Source: Protula sp. h YS-2021 (lineage: Eukaryota > Annelida > Polychaeta > Sabellida > Serpulidae). From it: a DNA stretch of 64,000 bases. Position 1 is the first letter of the stretch. Each line of letters begins with the position of its first letter. A program made the translations under genes and the position numbers. Of the stretch, positions 53,621-64,000 are shown piece by piece. Below the pieces are notes generated by a model. That model did not search any database. It saw nothing but the letters and a program-made list of their open reading frames with translations, and had not been told where the DNA came from. Location: the NCBI GenBank assembly GCA_949752745.1, contig OX457031.1, positions 1,804,765 through 1,868,764 on the forward strand, in the 5' to 3' direction.

Positions 53621-54614
53621 GAATGTGATATCCGGGATGTGAGGTCCTCAAATATGACGGCAAATGCTCCAGCTAGCTCTTCCTACGGTTAATCCCCAGG
53701 CTATAATCAAACCCATAGGTTTTGTTAAGGGGGAAGTGCGTTCAAGGCACATATACACCACTGCAAAAATAATGTCAAGTTCTAAATGGATGGCAGGGGG
53801 CACACCTACTATTTTATTTATTCAAACAATTTTCATTAAAACGATATCTGCAACTCTTCTCCTCTCCATTTGCAAAGTCAACAGCAAATATCGATGCCAA
53901 AAAACGGTGCAGTGATTCGTATTTTGAAGAAAGATTAGTAGTTTGTCCTGTTGAGCTTAGCAAAGTTAAAGTGCCAAGCAACAGACTCCACCGGGCTTAT
54001 TTATGACACCTTTCAAACGCAGGCAGCTAACTTTCCCCGACTTACGCTCTGCCCTCCTAGTTTCTTAGCGTCTTTTAGACGTTTTATGTTTAGTAATTTC
54101 AACAATATCTAGCTTTGATTTAAAATTTTATAAAACTTTCAAACAAATCAATTGCACTATAAAAGAAAAATAATTAAATAATTAATTAATTTTTTTAGAA
54201 GCTTGAAGAGAGGAAAAAAACGTCGCTTTCATTGAAAAATATAAACCATTGTTTACAACTGCTCAAACGTTTAAAAACGAATAACGTCTTGCTGGGGAAG
54301 AGTATCAATTAATTAAATGTTTATTCAGCACAACCTAACCTGGACGAAATGCTTGCTTTTAAAATCAATAGTGTTTGCGCATCCAATTAAAAACAAGTTT
54401 ACTCCAAACCTGGAGTATACATCTTAACCCCTGGACTAGCAATACTTTGGTAAAAAAAAAACAGACTGTTAATTATTAATCACAATAATTAATTTGTTCG
54501 AGACCTTTATCTGACGTTATTTTATGTAGCTCTTTAAATTAACGGTGTGCATACAGAGAGACACGCACACATACACACACAGACACACATACACACACAC
54601 GGGATTTCTTCTAG

Positions 54615-54736
54615 GGACTGCAAACGTGAAAGCGAAAGGTCAACTCGTTTGGGATTCTTTTAAAAGAGTAAATCCTAGAAAGCTTAGTGATATTGCTTGG
54701 GAACGGTTGCAGAGATTAGCAACGATTACTCAATGA
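54615..54736 (+). CDS. Possible terminal exon of an unknown gene
   Basis: After an acceptor-like TTTCTTCTAG (ending 54614) a frame reads GTANVKAKGQLVWDSFKRVN then PRKLSDIAWERLQRLA to a TGA (54734-54736). The composition looks like protein rather than repeat and differs from the AT-rich surroundings. I do not recognise it and see no partner exon upstream, so it may be chance. Confidence 0.3.
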
Positions 54737-55254
54737 ACTGCTACAGTCTGACAGTTAGTATTCAACTGGGGTTATGAGAGCGAACCCCAATAAGTTTTTA
54801 CCAAATTTACCAACCCACGGTTTTTTTTCATATCACACAAGGAAATGGGGGCGTGATAATTTCATCATTGCGTCATTTTAAGTGCAGTTTATTACACCGT
54901 AGCTGTGACGTCATGCATTGAGTTTGCATGAGTTAAATATTGATAAATTATCCATTTTATGTAATTGTTTAGTTTTCCCTGATCTTTATCAATTACACTC
55001 TATACATTTTACTTTATAACAATTTTATTTTCTACGAGGAAAGCAATATGAAAATGGAATAAATCGAAACCTTTAACTTTATTTCAAAACTTTCTGAAAT
55101 ATTAAGATCTCATAATTATGGAATAAAATGTATTATAAAACCGTAGTCATTGAAGAAAAACGGTTTTATTAATTAAAGTGTAAAATGAACGTTTTAAAGA
55201 AAGCTTTTTTATTTTTAAATCGTAAGTATTCTTCATTAGTGTCAGAAATGAAAA

Positions 55255-55459
55255 ATCCTCCTGAGGGTGGAGGGGGGGGGAGGTGGGGGTAGCACTTTGT
55301 ATCATATGTGTTACCATGCGTGTCCAAAAAAAAAGTAGAGAAAGTGGTGGATGGTAATTTTGAAGCCAGACGCGGCCCACGCAGAGTGTTAGTTTCGTTA
55401 AAGAAATGTTCATTCAGTGTTCTGCGTTATTATTGTTATTATTATTATTGTCGTTATTG

Positions 55460-55548
<89 letters not shown>

Positions 55549-55550
55549 GC

Positions 55551-55638
<88 letters not shown>

Positions 55639-55910
55639 GGTTGTTTTTATTATAATGCGCCTATTTAGCATTCCGCTAAGGGCTACAATAACATAGAGTC
55701 TGCTTTATGTACGAAATAGGAGGGGGTAGGTGGGTGGGGGGGTGGGGGTTCTTTTGGAAATATACTCCGTGTTTGGATCAAAGGCAGGGGGCGGGGGAGG
55801 GGGGTAATACGATATATCAATCATTGCACTGCGCATTTAGGGGTCGTTTTCAAAAGTCATGGCCACGCAGTTGATACTTGAGTGCCACCCCCCTCCCCAC
55901 CCCAGAACTT
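55255..55910. repeat. Dispersed repeat family B, copy 3, with (ATT)n inside
   Basis: ATCATATGTGTTACCATGCG, CAGACGCGGCCCACGCAGAG, TTAGTTTCGTTAAAGAAATG, then at 55840 GCGCATTTAGGGGTCG. The copy is split by a ~210-bp (ATT)n microsatellite (55430-55640). Poly-Asn, -Leu, -Ile and -Tyr frames there are artefacts. Confidence 0.8.
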
Positions 55911-56089
55911 GGAAAAAATCATATGTCTCTACATGTATGCCCTCGAATGCCCCCATCAGAATGCCACCATTCCCACCCACTACTCTCACATATTTTAATA
56001 ATTAAATTTATTTGATTAAATTATATGAATTATGTAAATTATGCAAAGCCATTTTGAGGACTGCACTAACTGAAACTTCACTTAACAAT

Positions 56090-56370
56090 CTGCCGCCGTA
56101 GGCAAGAAAGCTAACTGCGCAGTTAACCCTACACCAAGAAGCTGTGCAGTTAACTCTTATGAACCTGGCCCCTACCCTGGTATTCAGAGTGGCTAACTTT
56201 GCAGTTAACTGCACTCCTAGAAGAGAAAATCGGTTGATCTAGCTGCATCCTCAAACAATATTAGGTGGATTTTTGTTTGTGAAACAGGTTAAATTTCTGA
56301 ATTTACTTTCGGATGTTCTGGGTGTCAACGGAGCAGTTAACTGCAAAGTTAACTTTTATTAATATGGCCC
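56090..56370. mobile_element. MITE-like element with GGCCC ends and GCAGTTAACTGC palindromes
   Basis: The left end near 56167 (GGCCCCTACC, then AACTTTGCAGTTAACTGCA) pairs with the reversed right end (GGGCCATATT, then AACTTTGCAGTTAACTGCT). A partial second copy lies just upstream (56090-56171) with the same GCAGTTAAC motif and a GGCCC end. No coding frame. Confidence 0.65.
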
Positions 56371-56380
56371 TTGCTGACCA

Positions 56381-56626
56381 ATGCCAGGTTCTGTATTGAT
56401 CTGGAACTGCAATTTTAAAACTGAGAAAAAGATCTTTTCGTACAAAAAAGGTCCCCAGGCGAGAAACTACGGCGACTTCGTCCGTCCTAGATTCGGAGCA
56501 TGGAAGCCACGGATGGTTGGATTCTTCTATCGGAAAAAAAGCAACAACACCTTGGCAAGGGCCACCCCCTTAAGAAGAAGAAGACGCGTTATTCACCCTG
56601 TTTTCATTCACACTAATTTGATCTAG
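56381..56626 (+). CDS. Unsupported 81-codon open frame
   Basis: Reads MPGSVLIWNCNFK, a central QARNYGDFVRPRFGAWKP and a basic RRRRR tail. The middle looks protein-like, but there is no family match I know, no clear splice sites, and it sits immediately after a MITE-like element. Listed only so it is not overlooked. Confidence 0.15.
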   Translation: MPGSVLIWNCNFKTEKKIFSYKKGPQARNYGDFVRPRFGAWKPRMVGFFYRKKSNNTLARATPLRRRRRVIHPVFIHTNLI

Positions 56627-57049
56627 CTACCACCCCCGCCACCGCCATTGTCACTTTGACAAGGTCAATAAACTGGGGGATAATGGTACAACCCCTACCC
56701 ACTCGACATATCACCCCTCCCTTCCCCCTTCCCCCTCCCTTCCCCCTCCCTTCCCCCTCCCTCCCCCTCTCCCCCTGCACAAAAAAACCACTCTGAAAAT
56801 GGAAGCAAATGCAATGTCTTGCAGTTGTGATGTAATTACGAGTTGAACATTTTGTCATTCCATCCTCCCCCCCCCCTTCCCTCCCTCCCCCTCCCCCTAA
56901 AATATCACCTAAGTGTCCACACGCAGTCACAAACAAGCTTCTATGGCTGACATTTAGGTTCAAGGACAGGCCCTTTCCATCTGTAAAAAAAGCCATTCCG
57001 AAAAAGCTCTTTTCATGATTAAACGCATTGTTATTGGCACTGAAGCGGA

Positions 57050-57908
57050 ATCCCAGGATAGGACCACTCTGCAATGGGACCCCCCTCACAAATGGGATCC
57101 CCTCACAAACAGCACCCTTCACAAATGGGACCCCCTCACAGATGGGACCCCCTCACAAATGGGACTACCTGACAAATACGACCATTCACAAATGGGACCC
57201 CTCACAAATGGGATCACCTCACATATACAACGACAACAAATCGGATCACTTCACAAACAGGACCAACTCACAAATGGGACCTCTCATAAATGGGATCCCC
57301 TCACAAATGGGACCACCTCACAAATACAACGACAACAAATCGGATCACTTCACAAACAGGACCATCTCACAAATGGGACCTCTCATAAATGGGATCCCCT
57401 CACAAATGGGACCACCTCACAAACAGGACCACTTTTCAATAGACCCGTTCGAGGTGATTTTTGTAATGAATATAAGTATTAGTTGACTCTGTTGAATTTG
57501 CTTTGAGCAGAAGCTCTGCAATTTTGGGAAATAACCGATAAAAATATTTTGCTTTTTGTAGTGACAAATTATCTGGAAATTTTTGATTTATTTAGAAATC
57601 TCGTAAATTGTGACATGTAGTAACTGCAATATGAGATGGTCTAAGAGATATTCAATAGATCGATATGTCTTTTTATTGCAATTTTTAATTTTTAATTTTA
57701 ATTTGAATATGTTATTGATTTGGGGAAATCTAGTAATTATAGGCGTTATTTTTTGTTATTGATTGATTGATTGATTGATTGAAAGTTTTTAAAAGATTTT
57801 GAACTTGAATTGATTTTTTAAGCTCTTCGATCGGTGGAGGATAGTAAAGGTGATAGCTTTATACTTGAATAAGAACACAAGTGTTACTGCTCAAAATGAA
57901 CACTTTTC

Positions 57909-57956
<48 letters not shown>

Positions 57957-59420
57957 GCATGGATAGCGAAATAAACAAGCTATTTCCATTGCCCCACACC
58001 AAAGGTGGCCCCATCTGGCAGGGTCACGCAAAAACTACTCCTTTTGGGATATCATAATGACATAATCGGGTTGCCTAGGAACAGAGAAAGAAACTTGGCT
58101 CTGTCACCAATAGTACGAGAGAAAAAGAAAGGGGACACTCCATGCATGGATGTCACAAGAATGATGCATCGTATTACTTAAGCGGGCCTTCTAAGGGCGG
58201 TTGTCATTATCCAATGTGAAGATGTTTTTATTTACAGGGGGGCTGTTGTAGATGCGTTTCTTTTCAGTTACGTTTATTCCCTTTAAGAACGTTCCGGATA
58301 ATTTTCCGTAAATATCGCTAAAATAAACACGTGCGAATATCGTAACAATACTCTCTAAAATTTCGGACATTCGGGCGTTAAATAAAACGAGGGATTACTG
58401 TAATTCGCTATATAAAAAATTTTTTAACTCTTTTAAAAACATTTTTGAGTTAATAAATTTGTACTCCTAGTTTGGTACTTAATTATTTTCAACTTCTTTT
58501 ACAATATACAGGACGATTTCGAATAATTTAACTGGTGTCAAATTTGGGACCCAGAAGTATTTCAAATGAATTTGGTAATTATGCAAAAGGTATTTTTAAC
58601 ATAAAGAGAACAACTTTTAAACAAAGTTTTCCCTATGGCCAGGAATGTTTATTAACAGACCACTTTTGTTTCCTTAGAAAATGAAAAAAAAAGTGAAGGG
58701 AGGTGAGAAGGGGGAGGGGGAGTTTAGAATATGTGCAGTGAACCCTGGAAAAAGGACCACTAACAGAACTGAACCATTGAAAAGTAGTTCTGTTTGTGAG
58801 GTGGTCCCAGCTTTAGGGTGACCCTGTTTGTGAGGTGGTCCCATTATAGGGAAGTGATCCTGTTTTTGAGGTGGTCCCATTTGTGGGGTGATCATATTTG
58901 TGAGGTGGTCCCAGTGGCGTTGTGATCCTATTTGTGAGGTGGTTCCAGTTCTCGGGCAATCCTGTTTGTGAGGTGGTCCCAGCTGCGGGGTGATCCTGTT
59001 TGTGAGGTGGCCCCAGCTGCGGGGTGATCCTGTTTGCGAGGTGGTCCCAGCTGTGGGGTGATCCTAATTGTGAGGTGGTCCCAGCTGTGGGGTGATCCTG
59101 TTTGTGAGGTGGTCCCAGCTGTGGGGTGATCCTGTTTGTGAGATGGTCCCAGCTGTGGGGTGATCCTATTTGTGAGGTGGTCCCAGCTGTGGGGTGATCC
59201 TGTTTGTGAGGTGGTCCCAGCTGTGGGGTGATCCTGTTTGTGAGATGGTCCCAGCTGTGGGGTGATCCTATTTGTGAGGTGGTCCCGGCTGCGGGGTGAT
59301 CCTATTTGTGAGGTGGTTCCAGTTGTCGAACGATCCTGTTTGTGTGGTGGCCCCAGTGATGCTGTGATACTATTTGTGAGGTGGTCTCATGTGTTGCGTG
59401 ATCTTATTTCGTCAGAAATT
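57050..59420. mobile_element. Large fold-back-like element with minisatellite arms, copy 3
   Basis: The left arm (about 57050-57445) is tandem GGGACCACCTCACAAATGG and GGATCACTTCACAAACAGG units. The right arm (about 58779-59420) is the reversed array (GTTTGTGAGGTGGTCCCAGC, GTGGGGTGATCCT). Inner ends agree beyond the repeat: GACCACTTTTCAATAGAC on the left, and ACTACTTTTCAATGGTTC when the right is reversed. The ~1.3-kb centre has no transposase. Outer limits are uncertain and no target duplication was defined. Confidence 0.7.
57915..58200 (-). mobile_element. Candidate SINE with poly(A) tail, inside the large fold-back element
   Basis: On the reverse strand about 240 unique bases end in a 45-base poly(A) (the T run at 57911-57955). 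The body includes CCTGCCAGATGGGGCCACCT and GTGTGGGGCAATGGAAATAG. No tRNA-type A or B box was recognised, so the class is open. Confidence 0.35.
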
Positions 59421-59526
59421 TCTGTTTTCAGAAATTTAGGGAGAAATTTTGCTAATTTTTACATGATTCGATCGAAGCTAAAGGAGAATGCCTTTAAAGA
59501 ATTGATGCTCATTTAATTAATTTTAG

Positions 59527-59603
59527 GAATGCATTGCAAAAGAGAGCAATCCTATCGAGGTCAAGGTCACGAAGATATCCCTCCAGCCAAAACAGAGAAA
59601 CGG
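59527..59603 (+). CDS. Candidate internal exon of the Pro/Ala-rich protein gene
   Basis: Between TTAATTTTAG (ending 59526) and a GTTTGT donor (59604) the frame reads ECIAKESNPIEVKVTKIS then LQPKQRN and leaves two bases (GG). The next exon at 61614 starts with the single base needed, so the joint gives Gly then SAKDRLAAF. Phase match and protein-like composition are the only support. Confidence 0.42.
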
Positions 59604-60044
59604 GTTTGTTTTTGTATTGTGTTTTGATTGGTCATCAACAGCATTGTGGGAAAAAATCGAAACGATTTCCGTTTTCAATTATAAAAGTAATAATGTCATC
59701 CACTTTTAGCCAGTAAATTACTATTTTGCCCTAGACTTTTGTAGAAGTGCGTTGCTTAAAGCAATGTTTGTGGTGTGCAGAAATTAGGGCATGCATTTTG
59801 TTTGGTTAAAAGTATTTGTTGTATCAATATATATACAAGTGTCAATTAAAATAATTACCGGATATGAAAGTAGGAGGCGAGGGGAGCTAATGGTTGTGAA
59901 AGCACTAATTAAGGATCCAGGATCAAGAATGAATGCACGTCAAATTCTAATATCATTGCGAAATTTGCAACGCAAAACTATTGCGACACTCTACGTCACA
60001 GAAAACGTCATCAAAACAACGTGGGCGTTATTTAGTGCAGTATG

Positions 60045-60073
60045 ACCTCTCGAAAAGACCACCTCCAATTAAG
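60045..60073. repeat. GACCACCTC unit at the edge of the second gap
   Basis: GAAAAGACCACCTCCAATTAAG runs into the N block, so the gap may contain another GACCAC-core array. Confidence 0.45.
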
Positions 60074-60273
60074 NNNNNNNNNNNNNNNNNNNNNNNNNNN
60101 NNNNNNNNNNNNNNNNNNNNNNNNNNNNNNNNNNNNNNNNNNNNNNNNNNNNNNNNNNNNNNNNNNNNNNNNNNNNNNNNNNNNNNNNNNNNNNNNNNNN
60201 NNNNNNNNNNNNNNNNNNNNNNNNNNNNNNNNNNNNNNNNNNNNNNNNNNNNNNNNNNNNNNNNNNNNNNNNN
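60074..60273. other. Assembly gap, 200 N
   Basis: Exactly 200 N, lying between a GACCAC repeat edge and a truncated family A repeat. Confidence 0.99.
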
Positions 60274-60410
60274 AGACCCACCGAGGATACCGCGAAAATA
60301 GTACTCATAAAAGATGGGAACTACTTTTTAAAATATTAATTCGCTCTGTATTTATACACAGCTGAAAGATTAGCACAGAGGTCAGCTGTTTTATAACAAC
60401 GACATGACTT
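60274..60410. repeat. Dispersed repeat family A, copy 4 (truncated by the gap)
   Basis: AGACCCACCGAGGATACCGC, GGAACTACTTTTTAAAATAT, CGCTCTGTATTTATACACAG and CAGAGGTCAGCTGTTTTATA, matching the other three copies. Confidence 0.8.
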
Positions 60411-60954
60411 GGGTAAATACAGGAATCTGATTGGTCGATTCCCGAGTCAATCATTTTCCAATGTTGACCGTTTTGCAAAAGATAACAAATATTGCAGTTG
60501 TTTGTATTCAAAATCCAAAGGTCAACATTTTCCTTCTGGTCAATAATGCTTCATGTGAATTCAGAATAAGTCTAATATATCATAAAAATAAGGACACCCT
60601 TAAAAATAATGACAAGAGAACAGAATTCCTAGAATTAACAGTATATAATGCCTCGATCGAAGGCTTTTTGCTTTGCTTGTTTTTGGTCAACATTTTCTAA
60701 ATATATGCACCATTGTGTCTTAAATAACAAATATATATAAAAAAAATAATAACTAAATCTAAAAAGATGTATTGGATCAAAACTGTATTGATAATCATAC
60801 TACATTTTATGTTCGTGAAAAACAATATCTACGCTCTTTTACAGTGCTCTTTATATTATTTAACCCATTAACCTTTGATCAGTGCAATTGGAAAATTTTG
60901 TCATTTTTTTTTAAATGAAAACATAAGGTTTAACAGTGTAACTCTTTTTCGAAT

Positions 60955-61046
60955 ATAGAGAGAGGGTGGGGGTGTGAAGGGTTTCAACCCTTGCCCCCCC
61001 CCCCCAATCTCCCCCCCCCCCCCACTTTCCCCGGATCCGCCACTGG
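60955..61046. mobile_element. Fragment of a hAT-like MITE
   Basis: GGATCCGCCACTG (about 61032-61044) after a C-rich stretch matches the right end of the element at 33512-33762. The left end is missing. Confidence 0.5.
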
Positions 61047-61613
61047 CAGTGGATGTTATTTTTGTGTTATTTTTAGCTGTAGTTATTTTGATATTTGTTG
61101 TTGCTAAACCATTGTCGCTTTAGTTTGCGTTGTTCAAATATACACAATAATTTTTTTTTTCTAATTAAAATTTTTTTTAAAGCAGTAGAGAAATTTCTCA
61201 TGCAATTAAATTGACACGTCATTACAGTAAATTGAACGACAAAATGAGGACCTTTTCTTCAAGGCATTCTTGGGATTTTTTCCACATTGTTTTCTTTTAG
61301 TTTAAACATTTAAAATAATGTAGTTGTAGATTTAATAGCTCCGTCTCAAATGTTGGTTTTTGAAATCTGCGTAACAGTCTGAGACCGATGATATGCTCAA
61401 GAATGCTTCCGGTTGACATCTGTGAAAAACTCGAAAAATATCCAGGGACTCAGAAAAAAAACTGGAATAAAAATATATCTTATTTTCAACATACACCCGT
61501 AATTTTCAGATGTTTAAGCTAATGGAAAAAACCGTGAACTAAAATAATTAAATAAATAATGAAATGATTGGTGTCCAATGTTAGGGCCCATCCTTTGTGA
61601 AATCTATTTATAG

Positions 61614-64000
61614 ATCAGCGAAAGATCGTCTGGCAGCGTTCCAGAGCAAGGCGGAAGCACCGACGGTGAAGAAAAGTGGGCAAGGTGAGGAACTATTTGG
61701 CGGGGGGGGGGGGGGGGAGGTGCGGGGGAGGACGGGAAAGCCCCGACGGTGAAGAAAAGTTTGCAAGGTGAGGAACTATTTGGGGGGGGGGGGGGGAGAG
61801 GGGTAGTGAGGGAGAGGACGGGAAAGCCCCGGCGTTGAAGACAAGTGGGCAAAGCGAGGAACTATTTGGCCGTGGGGGGGGGGAGGGGGAGGGGGAGGGG
61901 GGAGGAGGGGGAGGGGGTGATGTAGGAAAAGACGGGAGGGCTTTTTTTTTTGGGGGGGGGGTGGTGTGGGCTACGCATGGCACATACAAGGGAATATACT
62001 TCTAAAATAATAGAAATAAACATTTTACGATTCATTTTTTCTTTCTTTTTCATGCTTTAATAATCGATAAAATAAAATTGGAAGAGGAATTGATTGCTGA
62101 TCTCATCACTTTTGAAATAGCTGGATGAATAATTAATTCAATTTTTATGTAATTTATGTAATAACAGGTCCAAGGAAAATAGGAAAGCTGAATATACCGG
62201 GGCAGGAAACCAAAAAAGAACCTGCCAAACCCGCACCAAAGAAGAAAGTTGTCAAAAAGAAAGAACCCAAACCCGATATGGACGAAACTACCGTTACGCT
62301 ACCTGGCGGTGACACTGAAAAAGTGACACCTGAGGCTGAGCCGAAAGTGGAAGCCGAAGCGATTGAGAATGAGGCGCCGAAAGCAGCCGAAGTGCCTAGT
62401 GACGCAGTTTCGGCTCTCAAAGACGTTGATCTTGATTTAAGCGTCGAATTAGAGGCCAATATTGAAGCGTCTTCTCCGGAAGTTATCCACGTCGTACCGG
62501 AAGTCCAAGAGGTACCGGAATTAGCACCGAAACCGGCTGAACCGGTAGAAGCGAAAACAACGGTCGTGGCAGGTATTCCACCTCCAGGAAGCGCCCCAAC
62601 CGCAATAGAACCGCAACCTGCAAAACCAGTTGAAACGACAACCACCACTGTGGCTGGCATAGCACCTGCCGATACCGTGCAACCGGCTTTAGCACCTCAG
62701 CCGATTGGCACGGTCGAGCCTAAGACAACCACGGTGGCTGGAATTCCTCCTGCAGGGGCGGAAGCGCAACCGGAAGTTGTTCCTCCGAAATCCATCCAAG
62801 TAGAAGCGGAAACAATGGTTGTGGCCGGAATACCACCAGAAGGTGCAGATAAAGCAGTTTTACAACCACCACCTGTGGAACAAGCACCTGCGCCTGTGGA
62901 ACAACCCGTACCTCCTACATCCATAGGTCCTGTGGAAGGGGTGACCACAGTTGTGGCTGGAATAGCCCCAGGAAGTGTTAAACAGCAACTTGAGCAACCC
63001 GCTCAGAAAAAACCTGTCCATCCACCACCCAAGCCTGAAAAACCTGCCCAGCCTCCAGCCCAGCCTCAAGTCAAGCCTCCAGTTCAGCCTCCAGCGCAGC
63101 CTCCAGCTCAGCCTCCAAAATCTGCTGTACAGGCTGCGCCAGCTGAAAATCCAGGCCCAAAGCCAGCCCAGCCTAAAAAGCCCGAAGTGGCTCCAGCTCA
63201 GCCTAAAAAGCCAGAAAGGGTTCCAGCCCAGCCTAAAAATCCGGAAGGGAAACCAGCAGAACCAGAAAAGCCCAAAGAGGTTAGAAAAAGGCCACCGCAG
63301 CAGCCTTATAAGAAACCCTTCCAGCCAATACCCGAAGAGTTTTTCGACAATTTATTTTATTTTTCCGGGATGGGTACTGTTGTGGGATCAGCTCTGAGCA
63401 AGGGTGTTTATGTACCGAAGAGGAATACCAGTACCGCTCTCGATGTGGAACTAATTGAAAGTTACGAAGCGAAGAAAGATGAAGAGATTGCCAAGGGAGT
63501 CCGTGTCGTGAAGAGAGCAAGAAACGAAGCCGAAGAATTAGCCGACGAGTTGAGGAAGCTCCAAGCTTTGTTATCGGGTCTGCCTACTTTCGGTGCGGAT
63601 TCTACATCGACGCAAGCATTTCCGCAGCGCGCGCCGCCGCCGCCGTTTGCTCCTGTGAGTGTTCCGCGTCGGGCTGATATGCCTGGCTTGGATTTAATCG
63701 CCAAGAAAGTGGAGTCTGTAGCGAAGGATATCCCAGCTCCTCCCAAGGCCCCGCCTCCTGCTCCTAAGCCAATCAAGAGTGCGTTTACGCCTGTCACTCA
63801 AACGCCGGCGCCGCCTGTTGATCATCGTGTTCCACCAATCACCGGAGCCTCAAGCAATGTCGGAGTATTCAAGGGTATGGTAAATGGCCCCGACCCCAAG
63901 ATGCAACAGTCATGGCAAGAACGCTACGCCGGAAAAGAAGTTCAGGATGCGCATGCGCCTAAACCATTTCCGGGTGGAGACATCCCTAGTGGATTAAAGC
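61614..64000 (+). CDS. Pro/Ala/Lys/Glu-rich protein of unknown function, partial
   Basis: Exons 61614-61684 (SAKDRLAAFQSKAE, then APTVKKSGQ) and 62168-64000, joined in phase 1; the frame runs open off the window edge for 611 codons. In order: a Lys-rich start (PRKIGKLNIPGQETKKEPAK), an acidic stretch, five degenerate repeats around TTVVAGIPP (near 62554, 62640, 62722, 62808 and 62941), a PEVK-like region of AQPP and QPKKPE units (63000-63290), a short hydrophobic patch FFDNLFYFSGMGTVVGSAL (63339-63395), a charged helical segment likely to coil (AKKDEEIAKGVRVVKRARNE, then ELADELRKLQALL), and a Pro-rich tail. No catalytic motif and no membrane helix of full length. Low-complexity charge and Pro content suggests a cytoskeletal or scaffold protein, but that is inference. 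Gene start and end lie outside what I can see. Confidence 0.78.
61655..61870 (+). repeat. ~84-bp tandem array copying the donor of exon 61614-61684
   Basis: The exon end GACGGTGAAGAAAAGTGGGC, then AAG, plus the donor GTGAGGAACTATTTGG recur twice downstream, with donors at 61685 (true), 61768 (GTGAGG) and 61855-equivalent (GCGAGG). G-rich spacers separate the units. Confidence 0.88.
61870..61970. repeat. G-rich low-complexity tract
   Basis: GGGGGAGGGGGAGGGGG runs ending near 61965. The rest of this intron to 62167 is AT-rich and ends in the ATAACAG acceptor. Confidence 0.85.

Noticed and set aside
55414..55671. Poly-Asn, poly-Leu, poly-Ile and poly-Tyr open frames
   Set aside because: Triplet microsatellite artefacts.
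62154..63797. Long reverse-strand and alternate-frame open frames rich in Val, Gly, Ser or Leu
   Set aside because: They are antisense or shifted shadows of the + strand Pro/Ala-rich exon, whose splice sites and composition fit a real protein.

Overview
The window is AT-rich, intron-rich nuclear DNA from a protostome invertebrate, most likely a spiralian (mollusc, annelid or brachiopod grade). The basis is an animal dual oxidase split over many small exons with GT-AG introns, plus a neuropeptide precursor with FXGXR-amide tachykinin-related peptides. Simple repeats, minisatellites and small inverted-repeat elements are very dense. Two exact 200-N blocks (25382-25581 and 60074-60273) are assembly gaps. 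Nothing bacterial, viral or organellar was seen.

Layout. (1) 57-17053, + strand: 27 exons encode the last ~1205 residues of a dual oxidase (peroxidase domain, EF hands, six-helix ferric reductase, FAD/NADPH dehydrogenase). All exon phases join and the total length is a multiple of three. The 5' part lies outside the window. (2) 17920-19179, +: an intronless GT8-type glycosyltransferase, with a frameshifted duplicate at about 23930-25157. Between them lie a Tc1/mariner transposase relic and a 1.1-kb array of 22-bp units. (3) 28291-26904, - strand: a tachykinin precursor gene with a short signal-peptide exon (28211-28080) and a peptide exon (27608-26904). (4) 28.3-54 kb: no convincing protein-coding exon. 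This stretch holds dispersed repeats, MITE-like elements, two fold-back-like elements with 8-bp target duplications, and many minisatellites. (5) 59527-64000, +: exons of an unrecognised Pro/Ala/Lys/Glu-rich protein. Its main exon is open from 62168 to the window edge.

The genes do not form an operon or pathway. DUOX makes hydrogen peroxide at membranes, the GT8 enzyme would act in the secretory pathway, and the tachykinin gene makes secreted amidated peptides.

The most unusual pattern is that tandem duplications repeatedly copy exon-intron junctions. In DUOX, exons 2, 7, 11, 12, 21, 24 and 26 (and perhaps 16), and one exon of the Pro-rich gene, have extra copies of their own splice acceptor or donor in the adjacent intron. 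Other notable patterns are fold-back elements whose terminal inverted repeats are minisatellites, at least seven arrays built on a GACCAC core, and about a 25-fold excess of the palindrome TGACGTCA.
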